Part shown: piece after piece, positions 8,174 through 17,237 of the stretch | Numbering within the stretch: position 1 is the first letter of the stretch | How the letters are laid out: every line of letters begins with the position of its first letter | Notes under the pieces: generated by a model | Database searches by the model: none | Told to the model about the DNA's origin: nothing | What the model saw: the letters and a program-made list of their open reading frames with translations, nothing else | Made by a program: the position numbers and the translations under genes | Source of the DNA: Ketobacter sp963922875 | GTDB lineage: Bacteria > Pseudomonadota > Gammaproteobacteria > Pseudomonadales > Ketobacteraceae | Assembly: GCA_963922875.1 (NCBI GenBank) | Contig: CAWUJH010000010.1 | Span: 1 to 64,000, forward strand | DNA: 64,000 bases | Direction: 5' to 3'

Positions 8174-8365
8174 ATGCTTGAACAAATAGCACAAACCATT
8201 GGTTGCCCCTACTGTGGTGAGTCCATATCTGTACTCATTGACAATTCAGTCGACCAGCAAGAATACATTGAAGACTGCCAAGTGTGCTGCCGGCCCATTA
8301 TTTTCAACGTTAACATCAGCTTGAGCGGCGATATCACGCTTTCTGTTTTTAGCGAGGACGAATAA
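8174..8365 (+). CDS. CPxCG-motif cysteine-rich protein
   Basis: A 63-residue acidic protein with one CPYCG pair (residues 11-15) and a second CQVCCRP pair (about 35-41). The spacing suits a zinc ribbon or rubredoxin-like metal knuckle. It matches the widespread CPxCG family of gammaproteobacteria, whose function I do not know. It lies 26 bases before the sodium:solute symporter gene on the same strand and is probably co-transcribed with it. Confidence 0.8.
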   Translation: MLEQIAQTIGCPYCGESISVLIDNSVDQQEYIEDCQVCCRPIIFNVNISLSGDITLSVFSEDE

Positions 8366-8391
8366 TATCCCAACACTAATGAGGAGACTCT

Positions 8392-9942
8392 ATGGGTTCG
8401 CTGACAACATTGGATTACGTCATCATCAGCCTATATACACTCATTGTCGTCGCGGTTTGCGTTAGGGTCACTAAACGCTCTCCCAATCCCGATGAACTTT
8501 TCTTGGCCGGGCGTAGCCTGGGTCCTGCGGTAATTGCCCTTTCTTTATTCGCATCCAATATATCTTCCACCACCTTGATTGGTTTACCTGGTGCCGCCTG
8601 GGAACACGGTATCTCAGTGGCAAACTATGAATGGATGGCAGCACTGGTACTTATTTTTACAGCTTTATTTGTCGCACCTGTGTTTATTGGTCAACGACTA
8701 ACCACTATTCCTGAAGTACTGGAAAAGCGTTTTGACGCGCGGGTGCGCAAATACCTGTCCGGAACCTCTCTGTTCTTAAGTATTGTGCTGGATACCGCAG
8801 GCAGCCTTTACGCCGGAGCCCTAGTATTAATGCTGTTTGTTCCTGGCTTATCCCTCGCACCGACCTGTGCGGCAATGGCGATATTTGCCGGTATCTATAC
8901 CACAGCGGGCGGACTCCGAGCGGTAGCCTACACAGATGCCTTACAGTCCATTGTCCTGCTGCTAGGCTCACTGATTTTAAGCGTAATTATTTTTGCTCAA
9001 TTTGATTTCAGTTGGGAAGCTGTTACCGCCAGCATGAGCCCGGAACACATGTCGTTGATCCGGCCACTGGATGACCCAGCTCTGCCCTGGCTCGGCACTT
9101 TAATCGGTTTACCTATCCTGGGATTCTACTATTGGACCATGAATCAGTATGTGGCGCAACGACTGCTCGGGGCTCGCGACGTGAATGCGGCGGTTACTGG
9201 TGCATTGTTCGCCGGACTAATGAAGCTACTACCGCTTTTTTTGATGGTAATACCTGGAGCGATGGCAGCCACTCTGTTTACTGACTTGGAACGAGCTGAC
9301 ACTGTCTTTCCACGGATGATTGCCGAATTTGCCCCGCCGGGCATTGCGGGTCTCATGATCGCTGGTTTGATAGCCGCCATAATGTCTAGCGTAGATTCCA
9401 CGTTAAACTCTGCCTCAACTTTATTTATGGTGGACTTTGTCAAACCGAAAAAACCAGAACTCAGCCATGCGCAAGTGGCTCGCTGGGGACGTTACTGCAC
9501 ATTATCGCTTATGGTGTTAGCTGCAGTATGGGCCCCTGCCATTGATAATTTCCCTGGATTATTTGCCTATTTGCAACAATCTTTTGCGTACGTCACCCCC
9601 CCGCTTGTCGCCGCCTTTGCTGCGGGTTTTTGCAGTAAACGCATAGGGGCCGATGCCGCTTTTCGCGGCATAATAGGCGGCCATATTATTTCTGCAGTAC
9701 TCTTCTCGGGAGCGCAACTGGAATGGCACAGCATCCATTTCACCATCGTTGCTGGACTGTTATTTTGCATTACCCTGCTGCTTATTGCCGTGCTTCAATG
9801 CCTGCCCGGATCAAAGCAGCCCAGCGAAGAACAATGGTCTACCTGCGCGCAACGAAACGCGCCGCGATTAAAGCCAACGTTTAAATGGTCTGCTGCAAGC
9901 GTCGTGCTACTTACGGCTGTTATCGTTGGCGCGTTCTGGTAA
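8392..9942 (+). CDS. Sodium:solute symporter (SSS family)
   Basis: A 516-residue protein with about 13 membrane helices. The family signatures are visible: SLFASNISSTTLIGLPG near residues 47-63, YTTAGGLRAVAYTDALQ in the sixth helix region, and GLIAAIMSSVDSTLNSAST. It would import a solute driven by sodium; sugars, solutes of the galactose type and carboxylates are all possible, and the sequence does not decide. GAGGAG precedes the ATG by six bases. Its stop lies two bases from that of the convergent glucosylglycerol-phosphate synthase gene. The nearness to an osmolyte gene makes osmolyte or sugar import plausible but unproven. Confidence 0.88.
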   Translation: MGSLTTLDYVIISLYTLIVVAVCVRVTKRSPNPDELFLAGRSLGPAVIALSLFASNISSTTLIGLPGAAWEHGISVANYEWMAALVLIFTALFVAPVFIGQRLTTIPEVLEKRFDARVRKYLSGTSLFLSIVLDTAGSLYAGALVLMLFVPGLSLAPTCAAMAIFAGIYTTAGGLRAVAYTDALQSIVLLLGSLILSVIIFAQFDFSWEAVTASMSPEHMSLIRPLDDPALPWLGTLIGLPILGFYYWTMNQYVAQRLLGARDVNAAVTGALFAGLMKLLPLFLMVIPGAMAATLFTDLERADTVFPRMIAEFAPPGIAGLMIAGLIAAIMSSVDSTLNSASTLFMVDFVKPKKPELSHAQVARWGRYCTLSLMVLAAVWAPAIDNFPGLFAYLQQSFAYVTPPLVAAFAAGFCSKRIGADAAFRGIIGGHIISAVLFSGAQLEWHSIHFTIVAGLLFCITLLLIAVLQCLPGSKQPSEEQWSTCAQRNAPRLKPTFKWSAASVVLLTAVIVGAFW

Positions 9943-9944
9943 CA

Positions 9945-12215
9945 TCAGGCAACTTTATGGGCCAAGCCGTTTAAATCTACGGATTTTTCACGACACTTAG
10001 ACACCGCCTGCAGAAACTCATCACCCCAATAAGCAATATCATGATGACGCACAATTTCAAAAGCTTCGCGAATTCTTGATCTTGCCTCGTCCCGATTCAT
10101 GGTTAAAGCCAAATAACAGGTAGCAATCAATTCGGCAGGATCATGGGGGTTAGCCAGCACGGCACCGCGTAATTCCGCTGCAGAACCGGCAAATTCAGAC
10201 AACACCAATACCCCACTACCTTCTGTCAAACCCTGGGTAGCAACATATTCTTTGGCTACCAGGTTAAGACCATCACGTAAGGGTGTAATCCACATCACAT
10301 CCGCCATGGCGTAATATGCAACCAATTCGGAAAATGGCACACTGCGGAAAAAGAATTGCACTGGAGTCCAACCCACACGAGCAAAGCGTCCATTAATTCG
10401 GCCTACGGCCTGTTCAATCTGTGACTGCAACTCATCATAAATTGTCATCTCTTGAGCCGCAGGCACGCACACAGTAATTAAGGTGACTTTTTCAAGCAGT
10501 TCTGGGTACTCAGACAGCAAACTCTCGTATGCCAACAACTTCTCCAATATGCCTTTCGTATAATCCAGTCGCTCCACCGACAGGATTAATCGCATACCAG
10601 ATAATTCACTGCGCAGTTCGGCCATTCTTGCTTGTATTTTTTCATCGGCCAATGCGGTTTCTACACGAGTCAAATCCAAACCTACGGGGTGAGCACCAAG
10701 CCTGATATAGCGTTCATGAATCTTAATTTCTGTGGTCATTTCTTCGAGACCTACCGCGCAACCGTAGGTTAAAAAGCGCGGGGCACAACTGGCTCGTTCG
10801 GTTATTTTGATAGGCATTACACCACGGGCCACATCAACAAAATTCTCAGCCTGGCGGGGAATATGAAAGCCAATAAAATCACATTGCAACAAGCTGCCCA
10901 CGATATCACGCCGCCAGGGCAAAACATTAAACACATCCGCTGAGGGGAAATAGGTGTGATGAAAAAATGCAATGGTCACATCGGGCCGCAGCTCTCGCAA
11001 ATAGGCAGGCACCATCCACAGATTATAATCATGAATCCAAACTACAGCGCCTGGTGCAGCCTCCGCTGCAGTGCGCTCAGCAAAGGCTTTATTGACTTTT
11101 AAAAATACTTGCCAATGATCTTCTCTGAAACTGGCCCGCTCCCAAAATGTATGAAGTGTTGGCCAAAACGCTTCTTTGGAAAACTTTTTATAAAATATAT
11201 CCACATCGGATTTTGTTAAGGGAACACGAGCTGCCAATAATTTCGGATACCGAGAAGCATCCACTTCAGTATGAGTTTCAAACTCACCATAAGACTCATC
11301 ATGAACAGACCAGGCCACCCAGGACCCGGGTTTACCATCGGCAAAAAAACTTAACAACGTAGGAATAATACCATTGGGTGAAGCCGGACGTCGGCGAATA
11401 ATTTCGCCATTCTCAACCACTTCTTCATAGGGTAATCGGTGATAGACAATCACCAAATCAGATTTACCAGGCTGCAGGATATCGCGCGCCTCCGCCGCCA
11501 TTCCCTCGCTGCCCAGGTAGCCAAAATGCTCAAAGGCCTCAAGAATACCACCACAACCAAAATCATTCGCATGAAACACCCGCGCTTGGCTTTCCGTGGC
11601 ATCAAACAAGCCGCCTTCGGAGTTGCCGACACACACGCCTTTAAACCCCTGCACAAACAAACTAAGGTCGTTGAGCGAATCGCCCGCTACCAGCACATCT
11701 TCATCCCCCAAGCCCAAATGACGAATTAATTTGACCAGCGTTCCGCCTTTATTCACGCCTTTCGGTAAAATATCCAAATAGCGATTGGCAGAAAACATGA
11801 CCTCACAACCCAAATCATCCACAATCTGTCTCAATTCTTCAGTGACGGCTTCTTCATTGCAAAAATAAGAACAGCGCCTTTCCTGCGGTACATCTTGTCG
11901 ATCCAGCCCTGGCAAATGAGCGATGGCCTCCTCAATCACCACCTCACCAGGCCACAAATTATCAATTTCACTTTGCAATGGCTGTATTGGCTGTTGGGTT
12001 GCGCCGTCTACAACGGTACTCCCTACGTCGCAAACAATGTAATTTGGTGCTGGAATCGTTGGATCGGCCAACAGCGGTAAAACATTTTCTACGCCGCGAC
12101 CAGTAACAAACACTAAATCGATATTCGGGTGAGAAGCAATAAGTTGATATAACTTAAGCCTGTCTTCTAGGTCACCTGCAAGAAAAGTCCCATCTAAATC
12201 AGTTGCTAATAACAT
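9945..12215 (-). CDS. ggpPS: Bifunctional glucosylglycerol-phosphate synthase/phosphatase (HAD-GT20 fusion)
   Basis: A 756-residue fusion. Residues 1-245 form a HAD phosphatase (DLDGTF at the N-terminus, later GDSLNDLSLF). Residues 250-740 form a GT20 glucosyltransferase with YHRLPYEEV, WVHD-like VWIHDYNLWMVP, FFHHTYFPSADVFN, GLNLVAKEYV and LSEFAGSA. The GT20 part resembles cyanobacterial GgpS more than OtsA, for example in SPNGIIPTL and in WITPLRDGLNLVAKEYV. The expected reaction joins ADP-glucose to glycerol-3-phosphate, and the HAD part removes the phosphate to give the compatible solute glucosylglycerol. AGGAG precedes the ATG. It lies downstream of an MFS gene on the same strand. Salt control is expected from the family, but no site is visible. 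A trehalose role is less likely but not excluded. Confidence 0.88.
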   Translation of the reverse strand: MLLATDLDGTFLAGDLEDRLKLYQLIASHPNIDLVFVTGRGVENVLPLLADPTIPAPNYIVCDVGSTVVDGATQQPIQPLQSEIDNLWPGEVVIEEAIAHLPGLDRQDVPQERRCSYFCNEEAVTEELRQIVDDLGCEVMFSANRYLDILPKGVNKGGTLVKLIRHLGLGDEDVLVAGDSLNDLSLFVQGFKGVCVGNSEGGLFDATESQARVFHANDFGCGGILEAFEHFGYLGSEGMAAEARDILQPGKSDLVIVYHRLPYEEVVENGEIIRRRPASPNGIIPTLLSFFADGKPGSWVAWSVHDESYGEFETHTEVDASRYPKLLAARVPLTKSDVDIFYKKFSKEAFWPTLHTFWERASFREDHWQVFLKVNKAFAERTAAEAAPGAVVWIHDYNLWMVPAYLRELRPDVTIAFFHHTYFPSADVFNVLPWRRDIVGSLLQCDFIGFHIPRQAENFVDVARGVMPIKITERASCAPRFLTYGCAVGLEEMTTEIKIHERYIRLGAHPVGLDLTRVETALADEKIQARMAELRSELSGMRLILSVERLDYTKGILEKLLAYESLLSEYPELLEKVTLITVCVPAAQEMTIYDELQSQIEQAVGRINGRFARVGWTPVQFFFRSVPFSELVAYYAMADVMWITPLRDGLNLVAKEYVATQGLTEGSGVLVLSEFAGSAAELRGAVLANPHDPAELIATCYLALTMNRDEARSRIREAFEIVRHHDIAYWGDEFLQAVSKCREKSVDLNGLAHKVA

Positions 12216-12269
12216 GTCGATCTCCTACTTTGGTCGAGCGAACCTGTAAATAACTCCAGATCAGGGTGA

Positions 12270-12310
12270 CGTGCTGTTGGCATTCTGGCTTCAAAAATAC
12301 CAACAGCACG
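12270..12310. repeat. 11-bp perfect inverted repeat between the MFS and ggpPS genes
   Basis: The arms cgtgctgttgg (12270-12280) and ccaacagcacg (12300-12310) pair around a 19-base loop, 55 bases before the ggpPS start. There is no T run on either strand. It could be an attenuating or RNA-stabilising hairpin, or a protein site. It lies in the only long gap of this minus-strand pair. Confidence 0.65.
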
Positions 12311-12349
12311 ACAGTCTGTCTAAAGACGCAAACCAATGGTGCTATCCGT

Positions 12350-13615
12350 TCAGCGGTTTTCCGGTGTAGTAATCTCTACTTCTGGCTCCAGAATAATTTC
12401 CTCATCAGGAACCATTTCCAATGCCGTTGGCGTAGTTCGAACCATAGCCACAAACTGCGACGGATGCTCCAGCGTATCTACCTTTTGACGCTTGATTCTC
12501 CACCACGCATACAGTGCTAACATTAAGTTCATCAGAGCAAAAAACAAAGGTAATGCTTGCGGCCCAAGCAACCCCATGGCCTGCCCTGCCAACGCCGGCC
12601 CTAAAGCAGCACCAACACCATGCAACAATAACAGCGAACTTCCACCTGAGAGGATTTCGTCGCTCTCCAGATGATCAACCAAATGGGCTACTGCTACCGG
12701 ATATATAGTGAAAGCTAACCCGCCGTATATTGCGATAGCCACCAATACCCAATAGCCCGCAAATGAAAGAGCCGCCAGAATAGCAGCGGCCAAGGTAGCG
12801 GTCGCACAAACGAAGGCCAACACCTTACGTCGGTCATGGCGATCAGAATATCGACCTACCGGGTATTGAAATAAAGCCCCTCCAAGAATCGCGCAACTAA
12901 TAAAGGTGGCAATGCCATTGTTATCCAAACCAATGAGTCCACCATACACCGCCGCTAAGCCCCAAAAAGCTCCCATAGCCAAACCCGATAGAAAAGCACC
13001 ACTGACAGCAACAGGAGCAATAGCGTAGAGCTGCTTAAACTTCAAACGGGTAATAACAGAGGTTTCTGGTTGCGCCAGTCGCGTCCAGGTCACTGGCACT
13101 AAACTAAGAGTGACCAACATTGCCGCCAGGGCAAATAAAACAAAAGTTGCTGGCGAGTCCAGGCGCAACAATTGCTGAGCCAGGGCTAACGAAACCAAGT
13201 TAACCACCATGTAGACAGAGAATATTTGACCACGTTGTTGAGACGAGGTCTGTCCGTTCAACCAACTTTCAATCACCGTATAAAGAACAACCAGAGCCGC
13301 GCCAGTTAACACCCTAAGCCCAAGCCACACATAGGGGTCAACAAATAGAGAGTGTAACAATACAGAAGATGAGGCGACTGCCGCGCAAAATGCGAACGTT
13401 CTAATATGACCAATACGCTGAATCAACGGTAAGGCAAGAAAAGTACCGACAAAATATCCTGCGAAATACCCCGACATTATGAAGCCTAGAGTACCGGAGG
13501 AATAGCCCTCAATTCCTCCTCGCAAAGCCAGCAAAGTATTCAGTAGACCACTACCCAGCAGTAGTAGTGCCACCCCTATCAACAATGCACTGATAGGGGC
13601 AACCAAAATTAACAT
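12350..13615 (-). CDS. MFS transporter, YcaD-like
   Basis: About 421 residues with 12 predicted membrane helices. It shows MFS loop motifs: GYFAGYFVGTFLALPLIQRIGH in the first half, and YPVGRYSDRHDRRKVL between helices 8 and 9. IESWLNGQTSSQQRG matches the YcaD-like branch of the superfamily, whose substrates are mostly unknown. A charged tail of about 40 residues ends the protein. I chose ATG at 13615 because AGGGA lies five bases upstream; the longer frame adds 25 unlikely residues. It precedes ggpPS on the same strand by 134 bases containing a hairpin. A link to osmolyte export is only a guess. Confidence 0.82.
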   Translation of the reverse strand: MLILVAPISALLIGVALLLLGSGLLNTLLALRGGIEGYSSGTLGFIMSGYFAGYFVGTFLALPLIQRIGHIRTFAFCAAVASSSVLLHSLFVDPYVWLGLRVLTGAALVVLYTVIESWLNGQTSSQQRGQIFSVYMVVNLVSLALAQQLLRLDSPATFVLFALAAMLVTLSLVPVTWTRLAQPETSVITRLKFKQLYAIAPVAVSGAFLSGLAMGAFWGLAAVYGGLIGLDNNGIATFISCAILGGALFQYPVGRYSDRHDRRKVLAFVCATATLAAAILAALSFAGYWVLVAIAIYGGLAFTIYPVAVAHLVDHLESDEILSGGSSLLLLHGVGAALGPALAGQAMGLLGPQALPLFFALMNLMLALYAWWRIKRQKVDTLEHPSQFVAMVRTTPTALEMVPDEEIILEPEVEITTPENR

Positions 13616-13860
13616 AAGGTTCCCTAAACGAATTATTTGAACATAAGAGTACGCCAATGATACAACATTTAACACAAAAACGAAAATCACCTATGGCCAG
13701 TCACTCTGGGTGCAAGCTTTACAGAACTTCAGTTTTATAAAAAAAGATTCAATCTCAGGTTCAAATGCGATACAAACTAGATGGATCTTAACAAATTCAT
13801 CAAAGCACTATTTTCACTGAATTGAATTTTTTCTTCTCGCTGTAAGAGGTTAACCATCAC

Positions 13861-14946
13861 ATGGATTTTGATTTCAGTGCCATCGAATTTTCGAGCTGGA
13901 CTGTCGCCGCATTGATCGTCGCAGGCAGCACATTAGTTATGTTAATGATCAAACGAATTATTATTGGCAGGCTAGAAAAAATCACCAGCAGAACCTCCAT
14001 GCACTTTGATACGCTAATGGTTCATGCTATCAACACGCCACTTACACTAGTCATAATTTTGCTTAATTTATTAATTCTGGACGCACTGTTTATCTATGTA
14101 GAGTTCGACGGTTTTGAGCTGGCAAAATTTAATGATATCGCCACAAAAATTTTAGCGATCCTTGCGATTATTTTATTTATTGATAGCTTTTGTCTGGGGC
14201 TGCTCCGCTATCACTCACAGAAATCTGAACTATTAAAAAACAGCCAAGGCATTGCCACTGGATTAACCCGCGGTTTAATTTTTGGTATTGGTATTTTAAT
14301 CACTCTGGGCACCTTGGGCATTTCCATCACACCTATCATCGCGTCTCTAGGCATTACCTCTCTAGCTGTGGCTCTGGCTTTACAACCAACCCTGGAAAAC
14401 TTCTTTTCAGGAGTTCAACTGGTGGTGGACAAACCTATACGGGTAGGTGACTTTATTGAACTGGATTCTGGTGAACAAGGATTTGTGGAGAAAATCGGCT
14501 GGCGTTCAACCTGGATTCGTATGCTACCCAATAACACCGTTATCATGCCAAACAGCGTGTTGTCTCAATCGAAAATCATTAATTACTACTACCCCGAAAA
14601 GGAGTTATCTGTTCCCGTGGAAGTGGGCGTTCATTACAGTTCGGACTTGGAACGAGTTGAGGAAGTGACTTTGGAAGTCGCACGTCATATATTGCGCACC
14701 CACAAATGGGGTGTTCCTGACTACGAAACATTTATCGTCTATCACACGTTTGATAATTCAAGCATTAATTTTACAGTGATGTTACGAGCACAGGAGTATT
14801 TTAATCGTTTTTTCATTCGCTCAGAGTTTATAAAAGCACTTCACAAACGCTATGCCGAGGAAGGGATTGTTATTCCATATCCTATCCGCGCCATTAATAC
14901 CACTCAGGAAAGCCCGGAATTTCACGTGCAATCCAAGCCCTCGTAA
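13861..14946 (+). CDS. Mechanosensitive ion channel, MscS family
   Basis: A 361-residue protein with four or five N-terminal helices ending in the pore helix (about residues 140-185: GIGILITLGTLGISITPIIASLGITSLAVALALQPTLENFFSG). The MscS beta domain follows with KPIRVGDFIELD, GFVEKIGWRSTWIRMLPNNTVIMPNSVL, then the alpha/beta cytoplasmic vestibule. Such channels release solutes on hypo-osmotic shock. The position beside glucosylglycerol synthesis and two transporters suggests an osmoadaptation neighbourhood. It diverges from the MFS gene across 245 AT-rich bases and converges on the chalcone-isomerase-like gene. Confidence 0.9.
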   Translation: MDFDFSAIEFSSWTVAALIVAGSTLVMLMIKRIIIGRLEKITSRTSMHFDTLMVHAINTPLTLVIILLNLLILDALFIYVEFDGFELAKFNDIATKILAILAIILFIDSFCLGLLRYHSQKSELLKNSQGIATGLTRGLIFGIGILITLGTLGISITPIIASLGITSLAVALALQPTLENFFSGVQLVVDKPIRVGDFIELDSGEQGFVEKIGWRSTWIRMLPNNTVIMPNSVLSQSKIINYYYPEKELSVPVEVGVHYSSDLERVEEVTLEVARHILRTHKWGVPDYETFIVYHTFDNSSINFTVMLRAQEYFNRFFIRSEFIKALHKRYAEEGIVIPYPIRAINTTQESPEFHVQSKPS

Positions 14947-14956
14947 TATTCTCTCT

Positions 14957-14983
14957 GCGCTACTCTTACTGACCGAGTAGCGC
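14957..14983. terminator. Hairpin at the convergent end of the MscS and chalcone-isomerase-like genes
   Basis: Arms gcgctactc (14957-14965) and gagtagcgc (14975-14983) form a perfect 9-bp GC-containing stem with a nine-base loop. It begins ten bases after the MscS stop and overlaps the last codons of the opposite gene. The downstream T content is modest, so a terminator role is likely but weakly supported. Confidence 0.5.
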
Positions 14984-15523
14984 CGCTTTCAAACTGGAGC
15001 TAAACGGATCTGCACCCAGCCAGATGGAGAAGTAAACACTGGCCCAACTCTTGTTTTCTGTATTTGCCAACAGTTCCCCATTTAACCAAAGCGTCAAACC
15101 CTCGTCAGGCTGATAATACACAACGTACTCGTCACCATCCTTAACTGAACGATAACCTTCGTGAAACTGCTGAATTTCATTCCACACATCCTGCGGGAAG
15201 TCCTGATTTCTCCTTAAGAGCACCTCAGCGCTTTCCCTAAAGGCATGAGCTGGAACCTCACGGGTGTAGTTGAACTGCATATACCGCGCCTCAGCGGTGT
15301 CTGCAATATTCCAAGGCCGCTGGCAATCTTCACGATAAAAACCACTATAAGCCACTCGGAAAAATTTATAGGCTTTTACTTCCGCTTCACCACACAACTG
15401 TAAGCTAGAATTACGGAACTCCAGCTCAACTGGAAAGATAATTTCAGCATTCAACTCAGCACTCATGGGTCCCAGCCATAACAAAACCGCCAACAACCGC
15501 TCATAACTATTGCTTTTCAACAC
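14966..15523 (-). CDS. Chalcone-isomerase-like periplasmic protein
   Basis: A 185-residue protein with an N-terminal signal sequence (LLAVLLWLGPMSAELNA) and a chalcone-isomerase-like fold core: VEAYKFF-type AEVKAYKFFRVAYSGFY, then DGDEYVVYYQPDEGLTLWLNGE, and YFSIWLGADPFSSSLKAALLG near the end. Bacterial members lack the plant activity as far as is known and probably bind fatty acids or similar ligands. The start is GTG at 15523, overlapping the stop of the upstream NTF2-like gene (TAGTG). The pair faces the lipid operon and is commonly found with such genes, so a role in lipid handling in the periplasm is inferred. Confidence 0.78.
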   Translation of the reverse strand: MLKSNSYERLLAVLLWLGPMSAELNAEIIFPVELEFRNSSLQLCGEAEVKAYKFFRVAYSGFYREDCQRPWNIADTAEARYMQFNYTREVPAHAFRESAEVLLRRNQDFPQDVWNEIQQFHEGYRSVKDGDEYVVYYQPDEGLTLWLNGELLANTENKSWASVYFSIWLGADPFSSSLKAALLGQ

Positions 15524-16101
15524 TACTCTGTCCCCACTTTAGCGCGAATCGAACGAATTGGTGACCCGATCAATGGCAGGTGTCCATAGAATCCTTGCAC
15601 TCCATCCCAATAATCCTGGTGTAAAACTATTTTATCCTCGTCGTCAAACCGCAAATGAGTGATTCCAACGGAATCGATATCCATTGTCGTCCACCAAACT
15701 TTACCCTTTGTATTCATCTTCCAGCGCAATAGCACATCATCTCCTACTACACTGGCATCCAAAACTTCTACAGTAGTCTGCGCAACGCTTGTCAAACCTA
15801 ATAGGTAGCGCTTTAAGGTATTTCGGTCAGTAAAAGTATGGAAGGTGTCATTAAAGTAGAAATTCTCTGCATACACTTGATCAAGCCCGTCCGCAATGTC
15901 ATCTGGATTCAGTGTCGCAAAAATGCGAACAAACCCTTCTAGCCTCGGATCAAGTTCAGCTGATCTAAAGGTATCCTGAGGTGCCAAAGCAAGATATTCA
16001 TCAAAACCGCGCTCCGTGACCTTAGTAGTGCAACCCGCTAATGCCAGCGCCAACGTCACCAAAGCTGTAAACCCACTTAATCGAGCTGCACTCATGCCCA
16101 T
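15523..16101 (-). CDS. NTF2-like (SnoaL-type) lipoprotein
   Basis: A 192-residue protein with a hydrophobic leader and a lipobox LALAGC (Cys near residue 24). The remainder looks like an NTF2/SnoaL-type cone fold, with LDQVYAENFYFNDTFHTFTDRNTLKRYLLGL and a C-terminal strand HQDYWDGVQGFYGHLPLIG. This family is regularly found beside desaturase, FAD-oxidoreductase, DUF1365 and CFA genes. It probably acts at the membrane surface as a lipid-binding protein or accessory. It is the first gene of a two-gene minus-strand operon whose promoter region (182 bases) is shared with the divergent desaturase operon. Confidence 0.75.
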   Translation of the reverse strand: MGMSAARLSGFTALVTLALALAGCTTKVTERGFDEYLALAPQDTFRSAELDPRLEGFVRIFATLNPDDIADGLDQVYAENFYFNDTFHTFTDRNTLKRYLLGLTSVAQTTVEVLDASVVGDDVLLRWKMNTKGKVWWTTMDIDSVGITHLRFDDEDKIVLHQDYWDGVQGFYGHLPLIGSPIRSIRAKVGTE

Positions 16102-16283
16102 AACCTCATTGTCAACTAACCCTCATTGTAGATTAACACCCCAGTCAACGTGCTAACTGACTGAAAGGTAACTAGACTAACGGTACACTGGTGATAACTA
16201 CGTGATTAACAGATGTTTTAGCATTCACACATCTTTCACGTCATCCAGACTAGGCTAACGGAATAGACTCTGAGGAACACTAG

Positions 16284-17237
16284 ATGGAATGGGTAAATCG
16301 CCTACTGAGCTGGGCTGACAATGACCAAAAATCACTGCCTTTACATGATCAGCCAGACCGCACAGACTGGGGACGCGTGTGGCCTTTTGTCTTAATGCAT
16401 GTCTTTTGTTTTGCGGCCCTCTGGGTAGGCTACTCTGCCGTAGCTATCGCCGTAGCTATTGCTCTTTACCTGGTGCGAATGTTCGCTATTACTGCTTTTT
16501 TTCATCGTTATTTCGCCCATAAAAGCTTTAGCACTTCGCGCCCTGTGCAATTTATCTTCGCCATCATAGGAACTGCAGCCACCCAACGCGGCCCTCTCTG
16601 GTGGGCGGGCCACCACCGTCAACACCATACCGCATCAGACACCCCGGCTGACCCCCACTCTCCGCTCCATGGCTTTTGGCATAGCCATTGTGGCTGGTTT
16701 CTAGGGACCCGTCACTTTCGAACCCCGACTCAGAGAATTAAGGATTTTACCCAGTATCGAGAATTAGTCTGGTTGGACCGTTTTGATGTTTTGGTTCCAA
16801 TACTCCTCTGCATTATTTTATGGTGCGTTGGCGAAGCCCTCGCTAATTATTTACCGCAATTGCATACCAGTGGCCTGCAATTGGTTATTTGGGGCTATTT
16901 TATTTCTACCGTCGTATTGCTGCACTCCACGCTGGCGGTTAATTCCCTTGCCCATCGCATCGGTAGCCAACGCTACCAGACAACCGACGACTCGCGGAAC
17001 AATTGGTGGTTAGCACTAATAACGCTGGGTGAAGGCTGGCACAACAATCATCATCATTATGCCGGTTCCGCCCGTCAGGGTTTTTTCTGGTGGGAAATTG
17101 ATATTAGTTATTATTTGCTAAGGGTCATGGAAAAATTAGGTCTGGTATGGGATTTACGTGCAGTGCCGCATCATAAAAAATGGGCGCATAAACCCGATCG
17201 GCTTGCCACATTGACAGTTAAGGCGTCTTCACGGTGA
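16284..17237 (+). CDS. Membrane fatty-acid desaturase (acyl-CoA delta-9 type)
   Basis: A 317-residue integral membrane enzyme with the three His boxes of di-iron desaturases: HRYFAH (about residue 74), HHRQHH (about 112) and HNNHHH near residue 255. Four hydrophobic segments separate them. It would insert a double bond into an acyl chain using oxygen. It heads an operon of lipid-modifying genes and overlaps the start of the next by four bases. The double bond it makes could be the substrate for the two cyclopropane-synthase-like methyltransferases downstream; this is inference. Confidence 0.9.
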   Translation: MEWVNRLLSWADNDQKSLPLHDQPDRTDWGRVWPFVLMHVFCFAALWVGYSAVAIAVAIALYLVRMFAITAFFHRYFAHKSFSTSRPVQFIFAIIGTAATQRGPLWWAGHHRQHHTASDTPADPHSPLHGFWHSHCGWFLGTRHFRTPTQRIKDFTQYRELVWLDRFDVLVPILLCIILWCVGEALANYLPQLHTSGLQLVIWGYFISTVVLLHSTLAVNSLAHRIGSQRYQTTDDSRNNWWLALITLGEGWHNNHHHYAGSARQGFFWWEIDISYYLLRVMEKLGLVWDLRAVPHHKKWAHKPDRLATLTVKASSR

